From contig NZ_AKJF01000095.1 in the NCBI RefSeq assembly GCF_000282475.1, positions 1 to 64,000 on the forward strand: 64,000 bases of DNA, written 5' to 3'. Every line of letters starts with the position of its first letter. The first letter of the stretch is position 1. Source of the stretch: Pseudomonas sp. GM78 (GTDB lineage: Bacteria > Pseudomonadota > Gammaproteobacteria > Pseudomonadales > Pseudomonadaceae). This document shows positions 55,589-64,000 of this stretch, piece after piece. The position numbers and the translations under genes were made by a program. Under the pieces are notes generated by a model. It saw nothing but the letters and a program-made list of their open reading frames with translations, did no database searches and was not told the origin of the DNA.

Positions 55589-58500
55589 TCAATGGAAATC
55601 GCGGCTGCGCACAGTGATGCCGTCGAGCAGTGGGCTCAAGTCACTCAAGCGCCCGGCAATCAGATGCCGCACCTCCCCCTCCTTCTCCCAGCGCCCATCG
55701 ACCTTGAGCAATTGCGAGCCCACCAGCACCTGGCGCTGGCGCTCGGCCAGGTCGCGCCAGACCACCACGTTGACGTTGCCGAACTCGTCTTCCAGGGTGA
55801 CGAAGGTCACGCCGCTGGCGGTGCTCGGGCGTTGTCGCCCGGTCACCAGCCCGGCGACGCTGACCGGTCGCCCGTGCTCCACCGCCAGCAACTCCTTCGA
55901 ACTGCGGCAGCGCCGGGCTTTCAACTCAGCGCGCAACAAGGCCAGCGGGTGCGGCCCTAGGGTGGTGCCGAGGCTGTTGTAATCGGCCAGCAGGTCCTCG
56001 CCGACCGTGGGTTTGGGCAGCGCCACTGTGTCCTCCTCCTGACGGGGTAGGCCGGCAAACAGGCCGAGCTGCTTTTGCACCCCCGCCACTTCCCAGCGTG
56101 CCCGGTGCCGGTCGCCGGCCAGCCCCCGCAAGGCACCGGCATCGGCCAGTTGCTCCTGGGCGCGAGCATCCAGGCCTGCCCGTTCGCCAAGGTCGGTGAT
56201 GTCAGCAAAGGCGCCTTTGGCCCGCGCCGCCTCGATGCGCCGGGCATCGTCCTGGCGAAAGCCCTTGATCATGCGCAACCCCAGGCGAATCGCCGGTTGC
56301 GCACCGGCAATCGGTTCGAGGCTGCAATCCCAGTCGCTGGCCCGCACGTCCACCGGGCGAATCTGCAAATGGTGACGGCGCGCGTCCTGCAGAATCTGGT
56401 CCGGGCTGTAGAAACCCATGGGCCAGCTGTTGATCAGGGCACAGGCGAAGGCCGCCGGTTCGTGGCATTTCAACCAGCAACTGGCGTAGGTCAGCAAGGC
56501 AAAGCTGGCGGCATGGGATTCGGGAAAACCGTAGCTGCCAAAGCCTTTGATCTGTTCGAAGATCTGCGCGGCGAAATCGGCGCTGTAGCCTTTTTTCTTC
56601 ATCCCGGCAGCCAGGCGATCCTTATGCGGCTCTAGTCCACCGTGGCGTTTCCAGGCCGCCATGGAGCGGCGCAACTGATCGGCTTCGCCGGGGCTGTAGT
56701 CGGCGGCGACGATGGCGATCTGCATGACCTGCTCCTGGAACAGCGGCACGCCGAGGGTGCGTTTCAACACCTCGCGCAGCTCTTCGGAGGGATAGCTTTC
56801 GAGCTCCTCCTTGTTTCGCCGACGCAGGTACGGGTGCACCATGCCGCCCTGGATTGGACCTGGGCGAACGATGGCCACCTCGATCACCAGGTCATAGAAC
56901 TCGCGGGGCTTGAGCCTGGGCAGCATCGACATCTGTGCCCGGGACTCGATCTGGAACACGCCGATGGTGTCGGCACGGCCAATCATGTCGTAGGTCAGCG
57001 GGTCTTCGGAGGGGATCGTCGCCAGGCTCAAGTCCAGGTTGCGATGACGGCGCAACAAATCGAGACAACGACGAATCGCGCTGAGCATGCCTAATGCCAG
57101 GATATCCACCTTGAGCAGGCCGACCGCGTCCAGATCGTCCTTGTCCCACTGGATGATGGTGCGCTCGGCCATGGCCGCGTTTTCCACCGGCACCAGCGTA
57201 TCCAGGGGATGCTCGGAAATCACGAAGCCGCCGGGGTGCTGGGACAAGTGCCGGGGGAAACCGATCAGTTGTTGCGTCAAACTCAACACCCGGCGCAGCA
57301 CCGGGCTCTCGGGATCGAAACCGCCTTCACGCAGGCGCTCCACGGGTGGTGTTTCATCACTCCAGTGGCCACAGCAATCAGCCAGGGCATTGATCTGGTC
57401 CGGCGGTAAACCCAACGCCTTGGCCACATCACGCACGGCGCCGGCCGCGTGGTAGGTACTGACCACCGCAGTCAGTGCCGCGCGGGTCCGTCCATAGCGC
57501 TGGAACACGTACTGCAAGACTTCTTCGCGGCGTTCGTGCTCGAAGTCCACATCGATGTCCGGCGGTTCGTCGCGCTCCTTTGAGAGAAAGCGCTCGAACA
57601 GCATGTTCATCCGGTCGGGGTCGATTTCGGTAATGCCCAAGGCGAAACACACCGCCGAGTTGGCCGCCGAACCTCGGCCCTGACAGAGAATTTTCTCGCG
57701 CCGGGCGAAGGCGACGATGTCCTGTACGGTGAGGAAATAACTCTCATAGCCCAGCTCGGCGATCAGCCCCAGTTCCTTGTCGATCAGCCCGCGAACCTTC
57801 TCGCTCGCACCCTGGGGCCATCGCTGGCGAATGCCACGCTCGGTCAATTCCCTGAGCCAGGACGCTGCGCTGTGGCCATCGGGCACCAGCTCCCGCGGAT
57901 ACTGATAACGCAACTGAGCAAGATCAAAGGTGCAGCGCCGGGCGATGTTCAGCGTTTCTTCGAGCAAGGCTGGCGGATAGAGCTCGCGCAACACATCGAG
58001 GCTGCGCAGGTGCCGTTCGCCGTTGGGGTGCAGGCGCAACCCGGCATCGGCCACCGGCAAGTGATGACGGATCGCGGTCATGGTGTCCTGCAGGGCCCGG
58101 CGCCCGCGTGCATGCATGTGCACATCGCCACTGGCCACCGCGGGAATCCGCAGCTCCCTGGCCAGCGCCAGGAGATCGTTCAGTCGCCGGGTATCGTCCT
58201 GGCCGCGATGCAGCTCGACCGCCAGCCACAGGCGTTCGGCGAAAGCCTGCTTCAACCAATGGCCCTGTTCGAGGTCATCGACCGCAACCGGTACCCACAG
58301 CGCCAACAGTCCTGGCAACGCTTCGCCGAAGTCTTCGCGCAGCACTTGATACTGACCTTTTTGCGTGCGGCGTCGGGCTCGGGTGATCAGTCGGCACAGG
58401 GTCTGGTAACCCTCGAGGTTTTCCACCAGCAACACCAATTTTGGGCCATTCTCGATGCGCACCTCACTGCCGATGATCAATGGCAGCTCCACGAACTTCG

Positions 58501-58666
58501 CCGCTTGCCAGGCACGGACGATACCAGCCAGGGTGCATTCGTCGGTGATCGCCAGGGCCTGGTAGCCCTGTTTTTTCGCCCGTTGAAACAACTCCAGGGC
58601 GCTGGAAGCACCGCGCTGGAAACTGAAGTTCGACAGGCAGTGCAGCTCGGCATAGTCGGTGCTCAT
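55589..58666 (-). CDS. dnaE2: Error-prone DNA polymerase DnaE2 (ImuC)
   Basis: A 1025-residue C-family polymerase of the DnaE2/ImuC group. The N-terminal PHP domain starts [22 protein letters not shown]. The polymerase core has [23 protein letters not shown] and the catalytic [16 protein letters not shown]. The C-terminal OB fold ends the protein. With ImuA and ImuB it carries out mutagenic translesion synthesis after DNA damage. The start at 58666 overlaps the imuB stop by ATGA. Confidence 0.95.
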   Translation of the reverse strand: MSTDYAELHCLSNFSFQRGASSALELFQRAKKQGYQALAITDECTLAGIVRAWQAAKFVELPLIIGSEVRIENGPKLVLLVENLEGYQTLCRLITRARRRTQKGQYQVLREDFGEALPGLLALWVPVAVDDLEQGHWLKQAFAERLWLAVELHRGQDDTRRLNDLLALARELRIPAVASGDVHMHARGRRALQDTMTAIRHHLPVADAGLRLHPNGERHLRSLDVLRELYPPALLEETLNIARRCTFDLAQLRYQYPRELVPDGHSAASWLRELTERGIRQRWPQGASEKVRGLIDKELGLIAELGYESYFLTVQDIVAFARREKILCQGRGSAANSAVCFALGITEIDPDRMNMLFERFLSKERDEPPDIDVDFEHERREEVLQYVFQRYGRTRAALTAVVSTYHAAGAVRDVAKALGLPPDQINALADCCGHWSDETPPVERLREGGFDPESPVLRRVLSLTQQLIGFPRHLSQHPGGFVISEHPLDTLVPVENAAMAERTIIQWDKDDLDAVGLLKVDILALGMLSAIRRCLDLLRRHRNLDLSLATIPSEDPLTYDMIGRADTIGVFQIESRAQMSMLPRLKPREFYDLVIEVAIVRPGPIQGGMVHPYLRRRNKEELESYPSEELREVLKRTLGVPLFQEQVMQIAIVAADYSPGEADQLRRSMAAWKRHGGLEPHKDRLAAGMKKKGYSADFAAQIFEQIKGFGSYGFPESHAASFALLTYASCWLKCHEPAAFACALINSWPMGFYSPDQILQDARRHHLQIRPVDVRASDWDCSLEPIAGAQPAIRLGLRMIKGFRQDDARRIEAARAKGAFADITDLGERAGLDARAQEQLADAGALRGLAGDRHRARWEVAGVQKQLGLFAGLPRQEEDTVALPKPTVGEDLLADYNSLGTTLGPHPLALLRAELKARRCRSSKELLAVEHGRPVSVAGLVTGRQRPSTASGVTFVTLEDEFGNVNVVVWRDLAERQRQVLVGSQLLKVDGRWEKEGEVRHLIAGRLSDLSPLLDGITVRSRDFH

Positions 58667-60078
58667 GCGAACCAGCCCTGCAGCCACAACGGACCACCCT
58701 CGCCCACCGCGCGATAGGCCCAACCCTGCTGGCCGGCACGGGTTTCGATCAGGTAGTAATCACGGCGCACGTCATCGCCGTCCCACCAACCGGACTCGAT
58801 GCGTTCCGGTCCCATGAGGATGCGCGTCGAGCCCTCGTGCACCGCCAGCGGCTCGGTCAGCAACCAGCCCGGTCGCTGCACGGTAGGCAATCGCGCACAA
58901 GGCTGGCTGTCGGCATTGGCCTGCCACGCGCACTCGGGCCGGTGATCGGCCTGAAAGCGCAGGCCATGCACGGCGTCATCCCCCAGCCGTGCGCGCAGGC
59001 GTTCGCGCAGTTGTTCCCAGGGCAAAGTCTGCTGCGGCCGATCGTCGAACAGCTCCTGAAACTGCGGAACGAAGCTCGGCAGGTCTTCGGCGCGCAGGCG
59101 AAAACCGCGCACCGGGGCCTCGACCTGGACTTGCTCCAGACGCCCCCGGGCCAGCTCGAACAGCATCGCCGGATCGCGTTCGGCGCTGAGCAGGCCAACC
59201 TTGATCAGCGTGTCCGGCAACCCGGCGTGCTCCAGGTGCAGGTCGAAACGCTGCACACCGCTGTCCCGACCGCACAGGAACGCCGACAGATCCCCCGTCA
59301 GGCGGCGTAACGGAAACAGCAAGGCCTGATGGGATTGCACATCGAAATTGAGCTCGATGCGTACGTCGAAACGGTCCGGCGGCAGGTAAAACGCCAGCGC
59401 CAGACGTCGTGTCCCCAGCAAGGCATCCAGGTGCATGAGCACCTGGGCCTCGAAACGCCGGGCCAGGCTATGCCGGGGCAACGCCTGCATCTGGCTCAAG
59501 GTGCGCAGGCCCATGCGCGACAACGCCGTGGCGACGCTGGCCTGCAGCCCGATGCGGTCGATGGGCATTTGCCCCAGGTAATGCTGCAAGGCTTGCTCGT
59601 CGGGCACCACCAGGCCGTCATAGGCGTTGGCCAGCATCCGCGCCGCCACCGGATTGGGCGCGGCGACGATGCGGTGACGAAAGCCCAGTTCGCCGAGTTC
59701 GCTGCGCAGGCGCGCCTCCAATTGCGGCCAGGGGCCGAACAGCCCCAGGCTCGACTCGATTTCGAACACCAGCGCCCGCGGGTAATGCACGCTGACCTGG
59801 GAACTGAAGCGATAAGCCCAGGCGGCCAGGAATTGCTGCCAGTGTTCGATGTCGGCGACGTCGTACTCGGCGGTGGCAAAGCCCTTGCTCAAGGCCTGGG
59901 CGGCGCTCATCGACTGGCCGGGGCGCAGGCCCAGCGCCCGCGCCGGGCCGTTGACCGCCTGCAGCACCCGACGCTGGGCCGGGCCGGTCAACAGCGCCAG
60001 TGGCTCCTGGGGGTCGGCGCGCTGACGCAGTACCGCGTCCAGCGCCAATTGCGGAAACAGAATGCACACCCAGCGCAT
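58663..60078 (-). CDS. imuB: ImuB, inactive Y-family polymerase-like protein
   Basis: A 471-residue Y-family polymerase homologue ([19 protein letters not shown] at the N terminus). The acidic residues of active Y-family polymerases are not kept at the first motif: FPQLALD replaces the catalytic DxDxFF. It serves as a hub that binds the beta clamp and DnaE2. The C terminus carries a DNA-repair-associated domain with [11 protein letters not shown] and [16 protein letters not shown]. The start at 60078 is 7 nt after the imuA stop; the longer frame runs into imuA. Confidence 0.93.
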   Translation of the reverse strand: MRWVCILFPQLALDAVLRQRADPQEPLALLTGPAQRRVLQAVNGPARALGLRPGQSMSAAQALSKGFATAEYDVADIEHWQQFLAAWAYRFSSQVSVHYPRALVFEIESSLGLFGPWPQLEARLRSELGELGFRHRIVAAPNPVAARMLANAYDGLVVPDEQALQHYLGQMPIDRIGLQASVATALSRMGLRTLSQMQALPRHSLARRFEAQVLMHLDALLGTRRLALAFYLPPDRFDVRIELNFDVQSHQALLFPLRRLTGDLSAFLCGRDSGVQRFDLHLEHAGLPDTLIKVGLLSAERDPAMLFELARGRLEQVQVEAPVRGFRLRAEDLPSFVPQFQELFDDRPQQTLPWEQLRERLRARLGDDAVHGLRFQADHRPECAWQANADSQPCARLPTVQRPGWLLTEPLAVHEGSTRILMGPERIESGWWDGDDVRRDYYLIETRAGQQGWAYRAVGEGGPLWLQGWFA

Positions 60079-60085
60079 GGCAACC

Positions 60086-60703
60086 TCAATGCCCCACGGC
60101 GAAGGCAATCGGCGTCGAGCGGGCCAACCCGCCGCGGCACTTGAGCACCCGCAATTGCGCAGGCTGGGCATCAATGGCGATGCGCAGGGCCGCGGGCGAA
60201 GGGTTGATCGCTTCGCTGAGCGAGCGATAGGCGAACGCCAGGGTCGAGCCGGTTTCCGCCGCCACCTGCAAGCGGCGCAAGGCGCGGTCATCGGCCTTGT
60301 GCGGCCAGCACAGCACCGCGCCACAACTGCCCGAACGCAGGCATTGTTCCGCCGCCCACAACGCATCGCGCTCGCTGGCCTGGATGATCGACAACTGGCG
60401 CAGATCGACCCCGGCGTTCTGCCAGGCCTGGGGATAGGGCACGCAGGGCGGCGCCACCAGCACGATGCGCTCGCCCGCCGCCGACAGCCGCGCCAGCGCC
60501 GGCCACACCAGTTGCAACTCGCCCACGCCCTGCCCGGCCAGGAGGATTTCCGTCAGCGCCGCCTCCGGCCAGCCGCCCGTGGGCAGCGCCGCATCCAGTG
60601 CGGCATGCCCGGTGGGTTGCGGGCTGACGGCCGGTGGCGCAGGCCGGCCCCTCCAGACCTGGCCGCCATTGAACAGCGTATCCAGCGCGACGACGGCACC
60701 CAT
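60086..60703 (-). CDS. imuA: ImuA, RecA-like partner of ImuB (SulA-like annotation)
   Basis: A 205-residue protein of the ImuA/RecA-like family: TGHAALDAALPTGGWPEAALTEIL (about 31-54) at the place of the RecA N-terminal fold, ERIVLVAPPCVPYPQAW, and RSLSEAINPSPAALRIAI. A Walker A motif is not obvious. The start shares a base with the lexA2 stop (TGATG). Confidence 0.92.
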   Translation of the reverse strand: MGAVVALDTLFNGGQVWRGRPAPPAVSPQPTGHAALDAALPTGGWPEAALTEILLAGQGVGELQLVWPALARLSAAGERIVLVAPPCVPYPQAWQNAGVDLRQLSIIQASERDALWAAEQCLRSGSCGAVLCWPHKADDRALRRLQVAAETGSTLAFAYRSLSEAINPSPAALRIAIDAQPAQLRVLKCRGGLARSTPIAFAVGH

Positions 60704-61311
60704 CAGCCTTGCCTCACCAGGCCGCAGAACACCCCTTCGATGGCCAGGTCGCGGTCGGCTTCTACGATGATCGGTTGATAGGCCGGGTTGCGCGGCAACA
60801 GGCGAACCCGCTCGCCGACCCGCTCGAAGCGCTTGATGGTGACTTCGCCGTCGAGCCGCGCCACGACGATCTGGCCATTGACGGCCTCGGGGCTGCGGTG
60901 CACGCCCACCAGGTCGCCGTCGAGAATGCCGTCCTCGATCATCGAGTCGCCGCGCACCCGCAGCATGTAGTCCGGCACCCGCGAGAACATCGACGGATCG
61001 AATAGCAAGCGGCTATGGACCTCGGCATCGGCACCGATCGGCGCACCAGCCGCCACCCGGCCGAGCACCGGAATGTCCAGCAGCTCGGGGCGCGGCGGCT
61101 GCCCGAGCAAGCGAATGCCCCGGGCCTGATGCGGGTTGACCTCGATAAACCCGGCTTCGGTCAGTGCCAGCACATGCTTGCGCGCCACGCTACGGGAGGC
61201 GAAACCGAACGCCTCGCTGATTTCAGCGAGGCTCGGGGACTGACCGTGTTCGGCGATGCGTTCGCGGATGAAGGTCAGGATGGCGGTACGGCGGGGAGTT
61301 AATGTGGTCAT
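60703..61311 (-). CDS. lexA: LexA2-type SOS repressor
   Basis: A 202-residue LexA. N-terminal winged helix (about 1-65: RRTAILTFIRERIAEHGQSPSLAEISEAFGFASRSVARKHVLAL). The self-cleavage site is A88-G89, with catalytic S123 (RGDSMIEDG) and K160 (VTIKRFER). It represses its own operon with imuA, imuB and dnaE2, as known for LexA2 in Pseudomonas. ATG 61311 is the conventional start, but an ATG at 61320 (adding MYS) lies within the operator, and AAAGAG precedes it. Confidence 0.93.
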   Translation of the reverse strand: MTTLTPRRTAILTFIRERIAEHGQSPSLAEISEAFGFASRSVARKHVLALTEAGFIEVNPHQARGIRLLGQPPRPELLDIPVLGRVAAGAPIGADAEVHSRLLFDPSMFSRVPDYMLRVRGDSMIEDGILDGDLVGVHRSPEAVNGQIVVARLDGEVTIKRFERVGERVRLLPRNPAYQPIIVEADRDLAIEGVFCGLVRQG

Positions 61312-61313
61312 GG

Positions 61314-61327
61314 AGTACATTTGTACT
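61314..61327. promoter_or_regulatory. LexA2 operator
   Basis: A perfect palindrome AGTACATTTGTACT, i.e. GTAC-N4-GTAC. It is close to the GTAC-N4-GTGC site reported for Pseudomonas LexA2-type repressors and unlike the CTGT-N8-ACAG site of LexA1. It begins 3 nt before the lexA2 ATG and covers the alternative start. Confidence 0.75.
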
Positions 61328-61358
61328 CTTTGCGCAATCTCCTGGCAAGCACCGTCAA

Positions 61359-62276
61359 TCAATTCAAACCGCGGGACGCCAGAAACGCCGCGATGTAATC
61401 AATGAACGCCAACACCTTGGCCGTGGCCCGCCGATGGCTCGGGTACACCGCCAGGATGTGCGGGCCGAAGCTGTCCGGGTCGATGTCATAGTCGGCCATC
61501 ACCCGCACCAGTCGCCCATCGGCGATATACGGCGCCGCACTCCACAACGGCGTATGCAGCAACCCCCGCCCGGCCAGGGCATTGGCCAGCAACAAGTCGT
61601 AGTTATCGCTGCGCAAGCGTGGCGCCTGGGGCTGCGCCAGGCTCAACCGCTGGCCGTCGCGCTCGGCCCACCAGAATTCGCGGCTGAGCAACGGATGGCG
61701 ATACAACAACCATTCGTGCTCATCGAGAGTCTGCGGGGTGACCGGCAGCCCCTTGCGCGCCAGATATTGCGGGCTGGCACACAGCGCCAGGCGATTGCTG
61801 CCGACGACACGGGCGATCAGCCCCGGCAAGTCGTCATGGCCTTCGCGCAAGGCCAGGTCGTAGCCACTCTCCAGAAGATTGACGAAGTCATCGCACAAGT
61901 CCACTTGCAGGTTGATCTGCGGGTATTGCTCCAGAAAGCCGCCACATACCTGATCGAGAAAAGCCTGCCCATAGGCCAGCGGCGCAGTGATTTTCAGGCT
62001 GCCGCGCAAACCATGCTGCAACTGCTCGATTTCCTCTCCAGCCTCGTCCAGTCGCTGCAACACCTGGCGCGCGGTTTCCAGGTAGAGCCGCCCGGATTCC
62101 GTGAGCGAAATCCGCCGGGTACTGCGCTCGAACAAACGCGCGCCAAGTTCCGCCTCCAGGTGATTGACCGCTTTGGTCAGGGCCGACGGGGTCTTGCCCA
62201 ATTGCTCGGCGGCGCGACTGAAACTGCCCAGTTGTGCCGTGACCACGAACATTTTCAGTGCACCCAGCTTGTCCAT
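61359..62276 (-). CDS. LysR-type transcriptional regulator
   Basis: A 305-residue LysR regulator (DNA-binding domain about 1-60: MDKLGALKMFVVTAQLGSFSRAAEQLGKTPSALTKAVNHLEAEL; effector domain about 90-300). It is divergent from an exported amidohydrolase gene with 103 bp between starts and probably regulates it. The CrgA/DhcR-like subgroup is suggested by RLFERSTRRISLTESG and LKITAPLAYGQAFL. Confidence 0.9.
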   Translation of the reverse strand: MDKLGALKMFVVTAQLGSFSRAAEQLGKTPSALTKAVNHLEAELGARLFERSTRRISLTESGRLYLETARQVLQRLDEAGEEIEQLQHGLRGSLKITAPLAYGQAFLDQVCGGFLEQYPQINLQVDLCDDFVNLLESGYDLALREGHDDLPGLIARVVGSNRLALCASPQYLARKGLPVTPQTLDEHEWLLYRHPLLSREFWWAERDGQRLSLAQPQAPRLRSDNYDLLLANALAGRGLLHTPLWSAAPYIADGRLVRVMADYDIDPDSFGPHILAVYPSHRRATAKVLAFIDYIAAFLASRGLN

Positions 62277-62293
62277 TCTTTTTCCATTCAGGC

Positions 62294-62305
62294 AAAAACG
62301 TTTTT
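62294..62305. promoter_or_regulatory. Candidate operator palindrome in LysR/amidohydrolase divergent region
   Basis: AAAAACGTTTTT is a perfect 12-bp palindrome (16 bp, GCAAAAACGTTTTTCG, with imperfect ends), 18 nt upstream of the LysR start and 75 nt upstream of the amidohydrolase start. It does not fit a T-N11-A LysR box well, so its role is open. Confidence 0.3.
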
Positions 62306-62379
62306 CGTGAGTGAGGCGTTCTGCCGAGCGCGGCAAGCCACTAATCTGGCCATCAGACGCAATAACAAGGAAACATTCA

Positions 62380-64000
62380 ATGAAAAGATTCATCCCGAAT
62401 CTATTAATGCTGGCCGTCAGTTTTGCCTCGTTGGAAGCCATGGCGGCGACTGACCTGGTGCTGTTCAACGGCAAGATCTTCACCGCCGACCGCGACCAGC
62501 CCAAGGTCCAGGCACTGGCGGTACAGGACGGCAAAGTGCTGCAAGTGGGCAGCGATGCGCAGATCAAGGCCCTGATCGACTCGGGAACCCAGGTCATCGA
62601 CCTGGGTGGCAAGACGCTGATGCCAGGCCTGATCGACAGCCACTCCCACGCGATTTTCGGCGGATTGGAGATGGGTTCGGCCAACATGGAAGATGAGGTG
62701 GTCGACCTGGACGAGCTGGAAAAACGCCTGCTGGCTTGGCGTGAAGACGGCAAGGCCAGGCACGGCGACGTCCTGAGCGTGGCCGGCATGAGTTCGACCT
62801 ATTGGGCGCAGGCCCAAGACCTGGGCAAAAAATTCAACAGCGGCGAATGGGCCGCGGTGCCCGTGGTATTCATCGGCAGCGACCATCACACGGCCTGGGC
62901 CAACAACGTGATGCTCAAACGCGCAGGCATCGATGCCGCGCTGCTGAAAAACCTGCCAGACGCCGAGAAAGACACCATTGGCAAACTCGCCGACGGCAGC
63001 CCCAACGGCTTCCTCGTGGACGCCGGCTGGGACCGGGTCGCCTCGAAAATGCCCTCGCCGAGTGCCGCCGACCTGCTCAAGGCGGCGCAAACCGCCGTGA
63101 GCTACAACAACAGCCTCGGCATCACCGCCTGGATGGACCCCGCTGCCAACGCCGCGCCTGGCGAGCCGGTGTTTGCCATGAAGCCCACGGAGAACACCGT
63201 CGGCGTGCTGCCGACGTACAAGGCGTTGGCCGAAAGCGGTGGCATGACCGCCCACGTCGCCGCGCTATTGGTGGCCAATTCGAAAAGCGTGCCCGCCGAT
63301 CTCGACACCCTGGACAAGGTCCGCCAACAGTTCCAGGGCATCCCCAACCTGACGCTGCCCGGCATCAAGATCTTCGCCGACGGCGTGATCGAATACCCGG
63401 CCCAGAGCGCCGCGATGATCGACCCTTACACCAACTCGCACAAACCGGGCGAACTGTTGATCGATCCGAAACACTTCGGCGAACTGATCAGTGCCATCGA
63501 TCAGCGCGGCTGGCTGGTGCACGTCCATGCCATCGGCGACCGCGCGGTACGCGAATCGCTGAACGGCATCGCCCAGGCACGCAAGGACCGGCAGAGCGGC
63601 GTGACCCACTCCATCACGCACTTGCAGATCGTCAATCCGAAAGAGTTCGCCCGCTTCAAACCGCTCGACGTCATCGCCTCGATGCAACTGCTCTGGGCCA
63701 GCGCCGACGACTACACCACCGGCATGATCAAGCCATACGTCAGTGCCCTGGCGTTCCGTTACCAGTACCCGGCGCACTCGTTGCTCAAACAGGGCGCGAC
63801 CATCGCCGGGGCCAGCGACTGGGCCGTGTCTTCGCCCAACCCGTGGAACGCCATGGCCCAGGCCATCACCCGGGAGGGTCCGCTCGGTGTGCTCAACGCC
63901 GATGAACGCATCGACCGCGAAACCATGTTCTACGCCTACACCCTCAATGCCGCACGCACCATTGGCCTGGACAAACAGATCGGCTCGCTGAGCGCCGGCA
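62380..64000 (+). CDS. Exported amidohydrolase family 3 (YtcJ-like) protein, partial
   Basis: The first 540 codons of a gene cut by the window end. The signal peptide spans about 1-22 (LLMLAVSFASLEAMAA). Metal-site motifs are LIDSHSHAIFGG (about 84-95), a conserved lysine region GIKIFADGVIEYP, VHVHAIGDRAVRES, THSITHLQIVN and the Asp in AGASDWAVSSPNPW. AAGGAAA precedes the ATG. Periplasmic location is expected. The substrate is unknown; the divergent LysR gene suggests induction by it. Confidence 0.87.
   Translation, partial: MKRFIPNLLMLAVSFASLEAMAATDLVLFNGKIFTADRDQPKVQALAVQDGKVLQVGSDAQIKALIDSGTQVIDLGGKTLMPGLIDSHSHAIFGGLEMGSANMEDEVVDLDELEKRLLAWREDGKARHGDVLSVAGMSSTYWAQAQDLGKKFNSGEWAAVPVVFIGSDHHTAWANNVMLKRAGIDAALLKNLPDAEKDTIGKLADGSPNGFLVDAGWDRVASKMPSPSAADLLKAAQTAVSYNNSLGITAWMDPAANAAPGEPVFAMKPTENTVGVLPTYKALAESGGMTAHVAALLVANSKSVPADLDTLDKVRQQFQGIPNLTLPGIKIFADGVIEYPAQSAAMIDPYTNSHKPGELLIDPKHFGELISAIDQRGWLVHVHAIGDRAVRESLNGIAQARKDRQSGVTHSITHLQIVNPKEFARFKPLDVIASMQLLWASADDYTTGMIKPYVSALAFRYQYPAHSLLKQGATIAGASDWAVSSPNPWNAMAQAITREGPLGVLNADERIDRETMFYAYTLNAARTIGLDKQIGSLSAG

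Overview
The window looks like a chromosomal segment of a Pseudomonas species, most likely from the P. fluorescens group. The grounds are the high G+C content, the inverted pairs of 5'-GTAGGAGCGAGC / GTGGGAGCGGGC-type REP sequences between operons, a CioAB-type oxidase, a lexA2-imuA-imuB-dnaE2 cassette, and the general gene content. I see no rRNA, tRNA, CRISPR array, intact insertion sequence or prophage.

Layout. (1) 72-3635, minus strand: an envelope glycosylation operon (UDP-glucuronate 4-epimerase, polyprenyl-phosphate glycosyltransferase, small LABN-domain membrane protein, GT39 glycosyltransferase). Its composition suggests uronic-acid decoration of lipid A or core. (2) 3821-5437: a SleB-type cell wall hydrolase and a CAP-domain protein, divergent. 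(3) 5541-10491, minus strand: a YdeP/FdhF-like molybdopterin oxidoreductase followed by cioA, cioB and a 46-residue DUF2474 protein. (4) 10799-19402: molybdenum cofactor genes in three transcription units (moaA-bestrophin; moaB-moeA; fdhD-moaC-moaD-moaE, then chrA) around a LysR-type regulator. (5) 19715-23702: a gamma-glutamyl-amine synthetase-like gene, an FAD oxidoreductase and a serine hydrolase. (6) 23898-27962: periplasmic nitrate reductase napEDABC. (7) 27967-46890, minus strand: a partial type VI secretion locus (vgrG, DUF4123 chaperone, duplicated lipoprotein immunity genes, a phospholipase effector gene interrupted by a stop codon, PAAR, tssM, tssA, tssF, tssG, tssJ, tssE and an ImpA-N/OmpA fusion). 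It has no hcp, tssB, tssC, tssK, tssL or clpV. (8) 47278-55467: a GntR regulator divergent from a spermidine/putrescine-type ABC importer, two amidohydrolases and a flavin reductase. (9) 55589-61311, minus strand: the lexA2-imuA-imuB-dnaE2 mutagenesis operon. (10) 61359-64000: a LysR regulator divergent from an exported amidohydrolase cut by the window end.

The main unexpected signal is regulatory. Five promoters in regions 3 and 4 share an 18-bp element that fits a LysR-type T-N11-A box (consensus GATAGA-N5-TCGATNA). In all five it starts exactly 34 nt before a GATTRGACR element that contains the likely -35 hexamer. The five promoters drive the YdeP-like enzyme (and probably cioAB), moaA, moaB-moeA, the LysR gene itself and fdhD-moaCDE. 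This describes a compact, self-contained regulon linking cofactor synthesis, a molybdoenzyme and a cyanide-insensitive oxidase.

The second notable area is the T6SS effector-immunity island at 40.1-43.7 kb. It holds a nonsense-interrupted DUF2235 lipase, two tandem immunity lipoprotein genes and two short remnants of lipase genes, which record duplication and deletion.
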